A stretch of DNA of 64,000 nucleotides from Methylobacterium hispanicum (GTDB lineage Bacteria; Pseudomonadota; Alphaproteobacteria; Rhizobiales; Beijerinckiaceae): assembly GCF_022179285.1 (NCBI RefSeq), contig NZ_BPQO01000008.1, forward strand, positions 124,001 to 188,000. The letters run 5' to 3'. The translations under genes and the position numbers were made by a program. Shown piece after piece: positions 1 to 7,556 of this stretch; within the stretch, counting starts at the first letter, position 1, and each line of letters starts with the position of its first letter. A model generated the notes under the pieces. It was not told where the DNA came from. It saw only the letters and a program-made list of their open reading frames with translations, and did not search any database.

Positions 1-835
1 CGTCGCCGCTGCGCAGGCCCTCGACCATGCTGTTGAAGGCCTGGGAGATCGCGTCGATCTCGTTGCTCGGGCGGTAGGCGCCGCCGAGATCGACCGCGGT
101 CCAGCGCTTGTGCTCGACCGCCCGCATCGCGACGAGCAGGCGCTGCAGCGGGGCCACGACGTGGCGGCGCACGGTGCGCTGCAGGGTCGCCACGAAGGCC
201 AGCATCAGCACGAGGCTGGTGCCGAGCGCCAGGAGCGCCTGCCGCTCCGCGTTGTCGCGCAGCTCCTCGGCGGAGAGCACCACTGTGAGGCTGCCGGCGG
301 CCAGGCCCGGGCCGGCAAGCTCCGCGCTGACCTGGACGCGGTTCCAGTCCCGCCCCTGCGGCCGCTCGCCCGCGCTGCCGACGAGGGCGCCCGCCGCGTC
401 GCGCAGGACCGCGTAGCGGAAGGCCGGGTCCCGGGCGAGCGCCTGGAGCTGGGGCCCGAAGATCTCGGGCGCCCGTTCCCAGCCGGGCCGGGCGAGGGCG
501 CTCGCGGTCAGCGAGGCCAGCAGGTTCGCCCGGTCGGCGTGGAGGCGGAGCTGGTCGGCGTGGTTGATCCAGGCGATCCCGGCCTGAGTCAGCAGCACCA
601 CGGCGGCGATGACGGGATAGATCCGCAGGAACAGCGTGCGGGTGAGGCTGTCGAGGTCGCGGCCCCGCGCGGCCCCGCGCAGGGCGCCCGGCGCCATGAT
701 CGCGTCCGCACCGGCAACGTCGGCCGCGACGTCGGCGAAGCCCAGCGTGTCCAGCAGGTCCTCGCGGCGCATCGGCCCGGAGCCGCGCAGGCCGCCGCGC
801 CGGGCCGCCGGGGGTGAGGTCTCGGCGGTGCTCAT
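1..835 (-). CDS. siaA: SiaA-like membrane sensor/phosphatase, N-terminal part only
   Basis: The gene runs off the left edge, so only about 278 N-terminal residues are seen. A transmembrane segment lies near residues 69-90 and a second near 201-219, with an extracytoplasmic domain of about 110 residues between them, then a HAMP linker (about 220-275). The C-terminal output domain is outside the window. It follows siaB, siaC and siaD on the same strand, 38 bases after siaD. In Pseudomonas, SiaA is a membrane PP2C-type (SpoIIE-like) phosphatase that dephosphorylates SiaC, so I infer the missing part is a PP2C domain. A histidine kinase or diguanylate cyclase output cannot be excluded without the rest. 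The ATG at 835 gives the complete first helix. Confidence 0.6.
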   Translation of the reverse strand, partial: MSTAETSPPAARRGGLRGSGPMRREDLLDTLGFADVAADVAGADAIMAPGALRGAARGRDLDSLTRTLFLRIYPVIAAVVLLTQAGIAWINHADQLRLHADRANLLASLTASALARPGWERAPEIFGPQLQALARDPAFRYAVLRDAAGALVGSAGERPQGRDWNRVQVSAELAGPGLAAGSLTVVLSAEELRDNAERQALLALGTSLVLMLAFVATLQRTVRRHVVAPLQRLLVAMRAVEHKRWTAVDLGGAYRPSNEIDAISQAFNSMVEGLRSGD

Positions 836-873
836 GGATCCTCGGACCGGCTCGGAGGGGTTCGGGGCGGCGC

Positions 874-1758
874 TCAGGCCGTCCCGGGCGCGGCGGCGGC
901 CCGGACCCGGTCGCGGCCGCCGTTCTTGGCCGCGTAGAGAGCGGCGTCCGCCCGCTTCAGCGCCCCGGCCAGAGGCTCGCCGGGCGCGCAGGCGGCGAGC
1001 CCGACGCTGACCGAGATCGACAGCGCGCCCCGCTCGGTCTGCACAGGCGTGTCCGCCACCGCCCGGCGCAGGCCCTCGGCGCGGGCCAGTCCCTCATCCG
1101 GGCCGGTCTCCGGCAGCAGGATGGCGAATTCCTCGCCCCCCGTGCGGCCGAAGGCGTCGCCCGGGCGCAGGATGCCCCGGCAGGTCGCCGCGAAGGCGAC
1201 GAGCGCGGCATCGCCCGCCGCGTGGCCGTGGCCGTCGTTGATGCGCTTGAACCGGTCGAGGTCGAGCATCAGCAGGCACGCGCCGCCCGCGGCGCGCGGC
1301 CAGGCCAGCTCGGCGACCTCGAGGAAGCGGCGCCGCGTCAGCGCGCCCGTGAGGTGGTCGGTGTCGATGAGGCGGCGCAGCTCCGCCTCCAGGCGGGTCC
1401 GGTGCTCGATCTCGCCCGAGAGCGCCGCGTTGAGGGCCTGCAACTCGCGCTGCTGCTCGGCCATGCGCTGGTTCACCCGCTGCAGCTCGAGCTGCATGCG
1501 GTCGCTCATCCGCACGAGGCGGCGCTGCTCGCGGGTGCCCCGGCGATAGGCGCCGGCGAGTTCCTGCACGCCGTCGGCCACCTCGGAGAGGCGGGACAGC
1601 ATCACGTCGGCGCGGCCGATGACGGCCTCCTCGGCATCGAACAGGCTGAACCCGTCGTCCTGTGCCGGATCCCTCGCCGGATCCCGCGCCGGCCCCCCCA
1701 CGGAGCCCTGGACGGCTTCCTGCGCGCGCCTGAGCGCGGCTGCCCGGCTGCCCGGCAT
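874..1758 (-). CDS. siaD: SiaD-type diguanylate cyclase (GGDEF)
   Basis: A 294-residue soluble protein predicted to make cyclic-di-GMP from two GTP. An N-terminal helical, coiled-coil-like region (about 45-130) precedes the GGDEF domain, which opens with DTDHLTGALTRRRF. The active-site motif is GGEEF (207-211). RPGD (198-201) sits exactly five residues upstream, the spacing of a product-inhibition I-site. The start at 1758 is chosen because its ATG shares a base with the siaC stop (TGATG), implying translational coupling. A much longer open frame upstream of this ATG only overlaps siaC and is ignored. In Pseudomonas, SiaD is activated by binding unphosphorylated SiaC, and the gene order here supports the same pairing. 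Confidence 0.85.
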   Translation of the reverse strand: MPGSRAAALRRAQEAVQGSVGGPARDPARDPAQDDGFSLFDAEEAVIGRADVMLSRLSEVADGVQELAGAYRRGTREQRRLVRMSDRMQLELQRVNQRMAEQQRELQALNAALSGEIEHRTRLEAELRRLIDTDHLTGALTRRRFLEVAELAWPRAAGGACLLMLDLDRFKRINDGHGHAAGDAALVAFAATCRGILRPGDAFGRTGGEEFAILLPETGPDEGLARAEGLRRAVADTPVQTERGALSISVSVGLAACAPGEPLAGALKRADAALYAAKNGGRDRVRAAAAPGTA

Positions 1759-2147
1759 CAGACCTGCGCCTCCATCGCGAGTTCGAAGGCCGCGTGCTCG
1801 AAGTCGGCGGCGAAATCCGCGCCGGCCTCCGCGATCGTGTCGTCGCCCTCGGCATAGAGCCAGCGGATCGTGACGGGACGGCCCGCGGCGGCGGCGTCCT
1901 CGAGCGGCATGAACAGGTTCATCAACGCCTTGGCGCTCGACGAGTTGAAGTAGGCGAGCGCGACCTCGAAGGCGAGCGGGGCCTGCCCTCCCTCCGCGAG
2001 GTGGCCGCGCAGGGCCTGCAGCAGCGGCCCGTAGAAGGCGGCGGCGTCCTCCGGATAGGACTCGCCGCGCAGCGACAGGCGGCCGGTCTCGAAGTCGAAA
2101 TCGACCTCCGGGGAGCGCTCGGTCGCGGCGATCTGGATGCGGGTCAT
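1758..2147 (-). CDS. siaC: SiaC-family regulatory phosphoprotein (DUF1987)
   Basis: A 129-residue protein of the DUF1987/SiaC family, the switch protein of the SiaABCD system. It is phosphorylated by SiaB and dephosphorylated by SiaA, and the unphosphorylated form activates SiaD. The family core around YFNSSSAKAL (66-75) is clear. The Pseudomonas phosphosite is a Thr in the matching YFN-TSS context; here that position is Ser69, so the fold and site look preserved with Ser for Thr. The gene starts 9 bases after siaB and its stop overlaps the siaD start, so B-C-D form one transcript. Function is inferred from family and context. Confidence 0.85.
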   Translation of the reverse strand: MTRIQIAATERSPEVDFDFETGRLSLRGESYPEDAAAFYGPLLQALRGHLAEGGQAPLAFEVALAYFNSSSAKALMNLFMPLEDAAAAGRPVTIRWLYAEGDDTIAEAGADFAADFEHAAFELAMEAQV

Positions 2148-2156
2148 CGGCGGGCC

Positions 2157-2780
2157 TCAGATGTAGGCCTTGAGGCAAAACAGGCTGCGCTCCGCGCCGA
2201 TCGCCTGGAAGTCGTACTCGACCGGGGCGCTGGAGCGCCGGGCGATCTCGATCAGGCCGATGCTGCCGCCGAGGCTGCCCTCGTCCGGGGGCTGACGCAG
2301 CTTCTCGCGGTAGAAGCGCTTCAGCTCCTCGCCCGTGAGGCCCGAGAGGTGGTCGAGGCGCTCGCGCAGGCGCGGCACCTCGGCGCTGCCGACCTCGTTG
2401 CCGCAGACCACGAAGAACCGGTCCCCCTCGGTGCCGACCACGATCATCCCGCCGCTGACCCGGCCGGGCCGCGGCTCGGCCGCGGGCTGGATGCGGTCGG
2501 CGGAGTAGCGGATCACGTTCTGCGCCTGCTCGACGAAGATCGAGAACACGCGCTTGGCCACGCCCGCGTCAGTCTCGTCCTGGCGCATGCGCAGCTTCAG
2601 CACCTCGCCCAGCGAGAACAGCACGCTCTCGGAGAGATCGCCGCCGAAGGAGAGGATCACCCCGTTGCGCCGGGCCGCCTCGTGGAAGGACAGGAAATCG
2701 TTGGCGAGCACGGAACCCTCCGAGAGCGGGGCCAGCGCGCCGATGCGGCTCGGCCCTCGACCGGACAGGATCCGAGACAT
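2157..2780 (-). CDS. siaB: SiaB-family protein kinase
   Basis: A 207-residue cytoplasmic protein of the SiaB family (DUF6272), related to GHKL/anti-sigma-type kinases. The family motif FVEQAQNVIRYS (82-93) has the expected Glu84 and Asn88 of a Bergerat-like N-box, and GGSIGLIEIA (171-180) matches the glycine-rich second motif. It is predicted to phosphorylate SiaC and so keep SiaD off. It is the first gene of the module, with an upstream gap of about 220 bases that must hold the promoter. No strong Shine-Dalgarno precedes the ATG at 2780. A GTG near residue 24 just before the conserved domain is an alternative start. Confidence 0.8.
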   Translation of the reverse strand: MSRILSGRGPSRIGALAPLSEGSVLANDFLSFHEAARRNGVILSFGGDLSESVLFSLGEVLKLRMRQDETDAGVAKRVFSIFVEQAQNVIRYSADRIQPAAEPRPGRVSGGMIVVGTEGDRFFVVCGNEVGSAEVPRLRERLDHLSGLTGEELKRFYREKLRQPPDEGSLGGSIGLIEIARRSSAPVEYDFQAIGAERSLFCLKAYI

Positions 2781-2956
2781 AGCCCGGACGTCTCAACGAA
2801 GTCTTACGACGGGCTCGTGAAGTCGTACTCCGGGGCCGTGATGCCGTATCGTCCAAGTCTAGGGCAAGACTTCGGGGGCGATCTGCAAGCCCATGATCGG
2901 GGCATCATGCACAAAGATTGTGCTTCGCGGGCGAAGAGTAGGTCGGCGCGCCGGGA

Positions 2957-2997
2957 GGACGCGCGCCGGTCGGCGCGGATCCGGCCGGCGCGCGTCC
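2957..2997 (-). terminator. Hairpin downstream of the DUF3072 gene
   Basis: A perfect 13-base inverted repeat (2957-2969 and 2985-2997) with a 15-base loop begins 7 bases after the stop of the minus-strand DUF3072 gene. No T-run follows, so it is a terminator-like or transcript-stabilising hairpin rather than a textbook intrinsic terminator. The remaining gap up to siaB (2781-2956) shows no gene. Confidence 0.5.
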
Positions 2998-3003
2998 CCG
3001 GGC

Positions 3004-3264
3004 TCAGTCGCGGCCGGCTTCCTTGCGCAGGGCGTCGATGCGCTTCGAGGCCTCGGCCTTGCCGAGATCCGGGTCGAAGGCCTCCGGCTCCTTGGCCTCC
3101 TCCGACAGGGTCTTGAGATAGGAGGCCTGCGCGCCCGTCATCGGCTCGCCCCCGGTGGTCCACTGGTCCGGGTCCTTGATCTGGTTCGAGGTGTCCTTCG
3201 GGTCGGTCTTCGGGTTGCTGTCGGTGGCGTGCGTGTCGGCGTTCTTCGCGGCGGCCTTGGCCAT
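3004..3264 (-). CDS. DUF3072 domain protein
   Basis: A small soluble protein of 86 residues. The N-terminal 30 residues are charged and low-complexity (Lys, Asp, Thr, Asn). The C-terminal half carries the DUF3072 signature, including DQWTTGGEPMTGAQASYL (33-50) and KAEASKRIDALR (69-80). This domain is common in alphaproteobacteria and actinobacteria and has no established function. The gene stands alone between hairpins on both sides. The ATG at 3264 is preceded by a purine-rich stretch on the minus strand. Membership of the family is clear, but I can assign no role. Confidence 0.8.
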   Translation of the reverse strand: MAKAAAKNADTHATDSNPKTDPKDTSNQIKDPDQWTTGGEPMTGAQASYLKTLSEEAKEPEAFDPDLGKAEASKRIDALRKEAGRD

Positions 3265-3320
3265 GAGGGAACCTTTCGTTCTTGAAACGTTCCCATCAAC
3301 GCGGGCCCCGCGGGCGGGTT

Positions 3321-3345
3321 CCCCGCCGGCCCGGGGCCGGCGGGG
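3321..3345 (-). terminator. GC-rich hairpin after ilvE
   Basis: A perfect 10-base inverted repeat (3321-3330 with 3336-3345, 5-base loop) lies just past the ilvE stop, between ilvE and the DUF3072 gene. It has no T-run. It could end ilvE transcription or protect the mRNA end. Confidence 0.4.
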
Positions 3346-3354
3346 GACAACCGC

Positions 3355-4242
3355 TCAGGCGGCCGCGGCCTTCGGCTGCACCTCGGCGAGGTAGTCGTCC
3401 ATCAGCGTCTTGGTGAGCGCGGCCGGGGTGAAGCGGTAGGGACCGATCTCGGAGACCGGTGTCACTTCGGCGGCCGAGCCCGTGATGAAGCACTCGGAGA
3501 ACCCCGCCATCTCCTCGGGCAGGATGCGGCGCTCGACCACCTCGACGCCCCGGCGGCGGGCCAGCTCGATCACGGTCTGGCGGGTGATACCGTTGAGAAA
3601 GCGGTCGGCGGTGGGCGTGTGGATCACGCCGTCCTGCACGAAGAAGATGTTGGCGCCGGTGCACTCGGCGACGTTGCCCTCGAAGTCGAGCATCAGGGCG
3701 TCGGCGTAGCCCCGGTTCTCGGCCCGGTGCTTCGAGATCGTGCAGATCATGTAGAGGCCCGCCGCCTTCGAGGCGCACGGCGCCGTGCGGGGATCGGGCC
3801 GGCGGTACTCCGCCATGTCGAGGCGGATGCCCTTCATCTTGGTGGCGGCGTCGAAGTAGCTCGGCCATTCCCAGGCGGCGATGGCGAGGTGGATCGTGTT
3901 GCCCTGGGCCGAGACGCCCATCATCTCCGAGCCGCGCCACGCGACGGGGCGCAGATACGCGTCCTTGAGGCCGCTGGTCTTGAGGACGAGCTGCTTGGCC
4001 GCCTCGATCTCGTCCACCGAGAACGGGATCCTGAAATCGAGGAGTTCCGCCGAGCGGTGCAGGCGCCGCGTGTGCTCCAGGCTCTTGAAGATCTGCCCGC
4101 CATAGGCGCGCTCGCCCTCGAACACCGACGATCCGTAATGGAGACCGTGGCTCAGCACGTGGATCTTCGCCTCCCGCCACGGCACCATGGCGCCGTCGAA
4201 CCAGATGGTGCCTTCGCGCTGGTCGAACGGGATGACGGACAT
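3355..4242 (-). CDS. ilvE: Branched-chain amino acid aminotransferase
   Basis: A 295-residue cytoplasmic PLP enzyme of fold type IV, interconverting Leu, Ile and Val with their 2-oxo acids using 2-oxoglutarate/glutamate. Family motifs include the N-terminal GTIWFDGAMVPW, the HGLHYGSSVFEGERAY stretch (32-47), and the PLP lysine Lys159 in CASKAAGLY. The C-terminal GNVAECTGANIFF segment binds the cofactor phosphate. The open frame extends 71 codons further upstream, but the ATG at 4242 matches the family N-terminus. It is divergent from petP, and the shared upstream region holds an inverted repeat. D-amino acid or 4-amino-4-deoxychorismate enzymes share the fold, but length and motifs favour IlvE. 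Confidence 0.9.
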   Translation of the reverse strand: MSVIPFDQREGTIWFDGAMVPWREAKIHVLSHGLHYGSSVFEGERAYGGQIFKSLEHTRRLHRSAELLDFRIPFSVDEIEAAKQLVLKTSGLKDAYLRPVAWRGSEMMGVSAQGNTIHLAIAAWEWPSYFDAATKMKGIRLDMAEYRRPDPRTAPCASKAAGLYMICTISKHRAENRGYADALMLDFEGNVAECTGANIFFVQDGVIHTPTADRFLNGITRQTVIELARRRGVEVVERRILPEEMAGFSECFITGSAAEVTPVSEIGPYRFTPAALTKTLMDDYLAEVQPKAAAA

Positions 4243-4407
4243 CGGCAGGGTCTTCCTGATGGCGGCCCCCGCGGGGGCCGGGCATGTCTGGCGGAACGCG
4301 GGGTGCGCCGGGTGGGGCGGATCCGTCAAGGGACAAATCCGCGGGACTCGATCGCGCCGGCCGACGCGTCGGCCCGGGCAGGGTTGACGGGTACCAACCG
4401 GGCTGAA

Positions 4408-4432
4408 ATATGTCAACGAGGCTGACTTATAT
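4408..4432. promoter_or_regulatory. Inverted repeat between ilvE and petP, candidate MarR operator
   Basis: An imperfect palindrome with arms reading ATATGTCA and TGACTTATAT lies in the divergent ilvE/petP gap. TTGACA on the minus strand (4411-4416) and TTGACG on the plus strand (4384-4389) could be -35 elements of the two divergent promoters. MarR proteins typically bind such palindromes next to their own gene. The repeat covers the first ATG available to petP, which argues that translation starts further down. Confidence 0.4.
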
Positions 4433-5057
4433 CGGGACCCCCAGAGACGTGACACGCGAGCCGCCGCGCGCCAACCTGACCGCCGAGGCCGCCGCCGGCG
4501 AGCCGGCCGGAGGCCTGCACGGCGCGGGGAGCCCGCGCGAGACGGCCTGCAGCAGCGACGACCTGATCGAGCTCCTCTTCTTCGCCTACCGCGACTTCGT
4601 CGGCGACCCCGACCGGATCCTGGCGCAGTACGGCTTCGGCCGGGCGCACCACCGGGTGCTGCACTTCGTTGATCGCTACCCGGGTCTGACGATCGCCGAA
4701 CTCCTCGACATCCTGCGCATCACCAAGCAGAGCCTCAACCGCGTCCTCAAGGACCTGATCGAGCAGGGCTACATCCTGCAGCGCACCGGCACGAGCGACC
4801 GGCGCCAGCGCCTGCTGTTCTGCTCCGGCACCGGGGCGACGCTCGCCGCCGAGCTGACCCGGGTCCAGGCCCGGCGTCTCGCCCGTGCGCTCGCGATGCC
4901 GGGCGCGGCCGGCGCCTCGCCGGAAGCCTTCCTGCTCGCGATGATCGAGCCCGACGAGCGCGCCGCGGTGCGCCGCCTAATGGCGCGGCGCGGCCAGGGG
5001 ACCGGCGAGACGGGCGGTCCGCTGGACGCCAAGGTCCTCGGGCAGGACGCCGCCTGA
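4410..5057 (+). CDS. petP: PetP-like MarR-family transcription regulator
   Basis: A winged-helix MarR-family protein of up to 215 residues. The conserved domain (about residues 50-170) contains DDLIELLFFAYRDF, the helix-turn-helix LTIAELLDILRITKQSLNRV, and the wing with TSDRRQRLLF. Its TGA overlaps the ATG of the next gene (TGATG). A MarR protein coupled to an OmpR-type response regulator lacking a kinase matches petP-petR of Rhodobacter capsulatus, which is needed for cytochrome bc1/c2 expression. The name rests on that arrangement and on family. The first ATG (4410) lies inside the palindrome, and the first 45 residues are low-complexity, so the GTG at 4449 or a later start is plausible. 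Confidence 0.75.
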   Translation: MSTRLTYIGTPRDVTREPPRANLTAEAAAGEPAGGLHGAGSPRETACSSDDLIELLFFAYRDFVGDPDRILAQYGFGRAHHRVLHFVDRYPGLTIAELLDILRITKQSLNRVLKDLIEQGYILQRTGTSDRRQRLLFCSGTGATLAAELTRVQARRLARALAMPGAAGASPEAFLLAMIEPDERAAVRRLMARRGQGTGETGGPLDAKVLGQDAA

Positions 5058-5764
5058 TGGCGCTCGCGCGGCCCGAGCTGCCGGAATCCGCGCCGCACGT
5101 GCTCGTCGTCGACGACGACCGGCGCCTGCGCGAACTCCTCTCGCGCTACCTCGCCGAGCAGGGGTTCCGCGTCACCAGCGCGGCGAGCGCGGCCGAGGCG
5201 CGGGCGAAGGCCCAGAGCCTCCTGTTCGACGCGCTGGTGCTCGACGTGATGATGCCGGGCGAGAACGGCTTCGACTACGCCCGCAGCGTGCGCGAGACCT
5301 CGCGGGTGCCGATCCTGATGCTGACCGCCCGCTCCAACACCAACGACCGGGTGATGGGGCTGGAGATCGGCGCCGACGACTACCTGCCCAAGCCCTTCGA
5401 GCCGCGCGAGCTGACCCTGCGGCTCAGCAACATCATCAACCGGTCGCAGGCGGCCCGGCCGGCGGGCGGAGCGGAGCCCGTCGGCTTCGGCCCCTTCGTG
5501 TTCCGCGCCGACCGGGGCGAGCTGCGGCGGGGCGAGGAGGTGATCCGCATCACCGAGCGCGAGCGGGAGCTCCTGACGATCCTGGCCGCGGCGGGCGGGG
5601 GCAACGTCGAGCGCGAGCAGCTCTCCGGCAGCGGGGGCGTCGCGGCCGAGCGGGCGGTGGACGTGCAGATCAACCGCCTGCGCCGCAAGATCGAGGTCGA
5701 TCCGGCCAACCCCCTGCTGCTCCAGACGGTGCGGGGCGTCGGCTACAGGCTGGCGGTCGATTAG
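5057..5764 (+). CDS. petR: PetR-like OmpR-family response regulator, orphan
   Basis: A 235-residue two-domain DNA-binding response regulator. The receiver domain (about 14-130) has the acidic cluster Asp19-Asp21, the phosphoacceptor Asp63 in LDVMMPGENG, and the conserved Lys in DYLPKPF. The winged-helix output domain (about 145-232) ends with VDVQINRLRRKIE and TVRGVGYRLAVD. It is translated from an ATG overlapping the petP stop. No histidine kinase is adjacent, as in petPR of Rhodobacter. Its TAG stop overlaps the TAA of the convergent permease gene by a few bases. Targets in this organism are unknown. Confidence 0.85.
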   Translation: MALARPELPESAPHVLVVDDDRRLRELLSRYLAEQGFRVTSAASAAEARAKAQSLLFDALVLDVMMPGENGFDYARSVRETSRVPILMLTARSNTNDRVMGLEIGADDYLPKPFEPRELTLRLSNIINRSQAARPAGGAEPVGFGPFVFRADRGELRRGEEVIRITERERELLTILAAAGGGNVEREQLSGSGGVAAERAVDVQINRLRRKIEVDPANPLLLQTVRGVGYRLAVD

Positions 5765-7461
5765 GCGGCTCCGTTGGCTGCCGGCTCCGGCGTATCGACA
5801 CGCAGCAGCAGCGCCACCGGGATCAGCCCCACCAGCACGATCAGCAGGGCGGCGACCGTGCCGTCCTCGTAGGTGCCGCGGGCGGCCTCGCCGTAGAGGT
5901 GGGTCGCCAGCGTCTCGACGTTGAGCGGGCGCAGCAGCAGGGTCGCGGGCAGCTCCTTGGCGCAATCGACGAAGACGAGGAGCGCCCCGCTGAGCAGCGC
6001 CGGCCAGGCGAGCGGCAGCTGGATCCGCCCGAGCGTCGCCAGCGGCCCCCGCCCGAGGAGCCGGCTCGCGTCCGGCAGGGTGCCGGGCAGCCGCGCTAGC
6101 CCCGCCTCGCTGGTGCCGACCGCGATGCCGAGGAAGCGCACCAAGTAGGCGGTCACCAGGGCGCCGCCCGTGCCGAGCCCGACCAGCGCCGGCGCCACGC
6201 CGAACAGCGCCCGGCCCGCATCGGCGAGCGCATCGTCCGCGAGCGCGAGCGGGCCGAGCAGCCCGATCGCCAGGATGGTGCCGGGCAGCGCGTAGCCGAG
6301 CCCGGCGACCCGGATCAGCCCCGGTCCCCAGGCCTTGCGGGCGAGCAGCCGCGGGCTCGCCGCCACCAGGAAGCCGAGGGCGGCGGCGATCAGCGTCGCG
6401 ATGCCCGCATACAGCACCGTGCTGGCGATCTCGGCCGGCAGACGTTCCGGGATCCCGCTCCGCAGGATGCGGGCGGCGGCACTGTGGCCGAGGAAGCCCG
6501 CCGGGATCAGGAAGCCGCAGGCCACCGGCAGGAACCCGAGGGCGAGCGCCGCGAGGCCGGCGCCTCGCGAGAGCGGCAGGCGGGCCATCCGGCGCGGGCG
6601 CTGCGCCGCGGTCGCGAAGCCGCGGCCCCGGCGGGCGCGCCGCTCGGCCGCGACCAGCACCATCACCAGCGCCAGCATCACCAGGGCGATCTGGGCCGCG
6701 CCCGCGAGGTCGGAGCGGTTGATCCAGGTGGCGTAGACCTGCACCGTCAGCGTGCGCACGCCCAGGAACTCGGCCGCGCCGATGTCGTTGAGCGCCTCCA
6801 TCAGCGCGAGGCTCGTGCCCAGCGCGATCGCCGGCCGGGCGAGCGGCAGGGCGACCCGGCGGAAGGTCGTGGCGGGGCGCCCGCCGAGGGTCCGCGCCGC
6901 CTCCATCAGGTTGGCCGCCTGCATCCGGAACAGCGCCCGGGTCGGCAGGTAGACGTAGGGGTAGAGCACGAAGCCCAGCAGCAGGATGCAGCCCGGCAGC
7001 GAGCGGATCTCCGGGAAGGCGAGGTCGCGCGGGCGCGTCAGGCCGAGGAGATCACGCAGGGTCGACTGCACCGGCCCCAGCGGGTGCAGCAGGTCGAGAT
7101 AGGCGTAGGCCACGATGTAGGTCGGCACCGCGAGCGGCAGCAGCAGGCCGATCTCGAGGAGGCGCCGGCCCGGGAACTCGTAGGCCGCCACCAGCCACGC
7201 CGCGCCCGTGCCGACCACCGTCACCACGAACCCGACGCCGAGGAGGAGGGCGCCCGTCTGCCACAGGGCCTGGGGCAGCACGTAGGCCCAGAGATGCGGC
7301 CAGAGCTCGCCCGTGCCCTGGAGCGCCGCGTAGGCGAGCGAGGCGACCGGGCTCAGCACCAGGGCGGCGACCGCGAGGGCGGCGAGCCCGAGGAGCAGGG
7401 CGGCCGCGCGCGACCGGAGGGGCGGGGTCCCGGCGACGATCATCTGTGCGCTCGGCGGCAC
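5761..7461 (-). CDS. FbpB-like two-domain ABC transporter permease
   Basis: A 566-residue inner-membrane protein made of two tandem permease halves (about 20-270 and 300-555), each with around six hydrophobic segments. This is the layout of iron(III)/thiamine-type permeases such as FbpB and ThiP. The cytoplasmic EAA-like loops are visible near LMEAARTLGGRPATTFRRV (about 185-203) and LPDASRLLGRGPLATLGRI in the second half. It would form the channel of a binding-protein-dependent importer, most likely for Fe(III). Neither a binding protein nor an ATPase gene is next to it, so substrate and partners must be elsewhere. Its end overlaps petR convergently. Confidence 0.75.
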   Translation of the reverse strand: MPPSAQMIVAGTPPLRSRAAALLLGLAALAVAALVLSPVASLAYAALQGTGELWPHLWAYVLPQALWQTGALLLGVGFVVTVVGTGAAWLVAAYEFPGRRLLEIGLLLPLAVPTYIVAYAYLDLLHPLGPVQSTLRDLLGLTRPRDLAFPEIRSLPGCILLLGFVLYPYVYLPTRALFRMQAANLMEAARTLGGRPATTFRRVALPLARPAIALGTSLALMEALNDIGAAEFLGVRTLTVQVYATWINRSDLAGAAQIALVMLALVMVLVAAERRARRGRGFATAAQRPRRMARLPLSRGAGLAALALGFLPVACGFLIPAGFLGHSAAARILRSGIPERLPAEIASTVLYAGIATLIAAALGFLVAASPRLLARKAWGPGLIRVAGLGYALPGTILAIGLLGPLALADDALADAGRALFGVAPALVGLGTGGALVTAYLVRFLGIAVGTSEAGLARLPGTLPDASRLLGRGPLATLGRIQLPLAWPALLSGALLVFVDCAKELPATLLLRPLNVETLATHLYGEAARGTYEDGTVAALLIVLVGLIPVALLLRVDTPEPAANGAA

Positions 7462-7556
7462 CGCTCTCTCCCCCCGGGCGACGGCTCGGCCCGATCGCCC
7501 GCCTTGGCAGCCCGGGAGCGAGCCTGTAACCCGACAGCGGTTCAGAGGGAAACGCG

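Noticed and set aside
1..835. Calling the left-edge HAMP protein a histidine kinase
   Set aside because: No kinase domain is visible in the part present. The siaB-siaC-siaD neighbours favour SiaA.
874..2178. A 434-codon version of SiaD
   Set aside because: The first 140 codons overlap siaC in another frame and are Arg/Gly-rich. The ATG overlapping the siaC stop is the sensible start.
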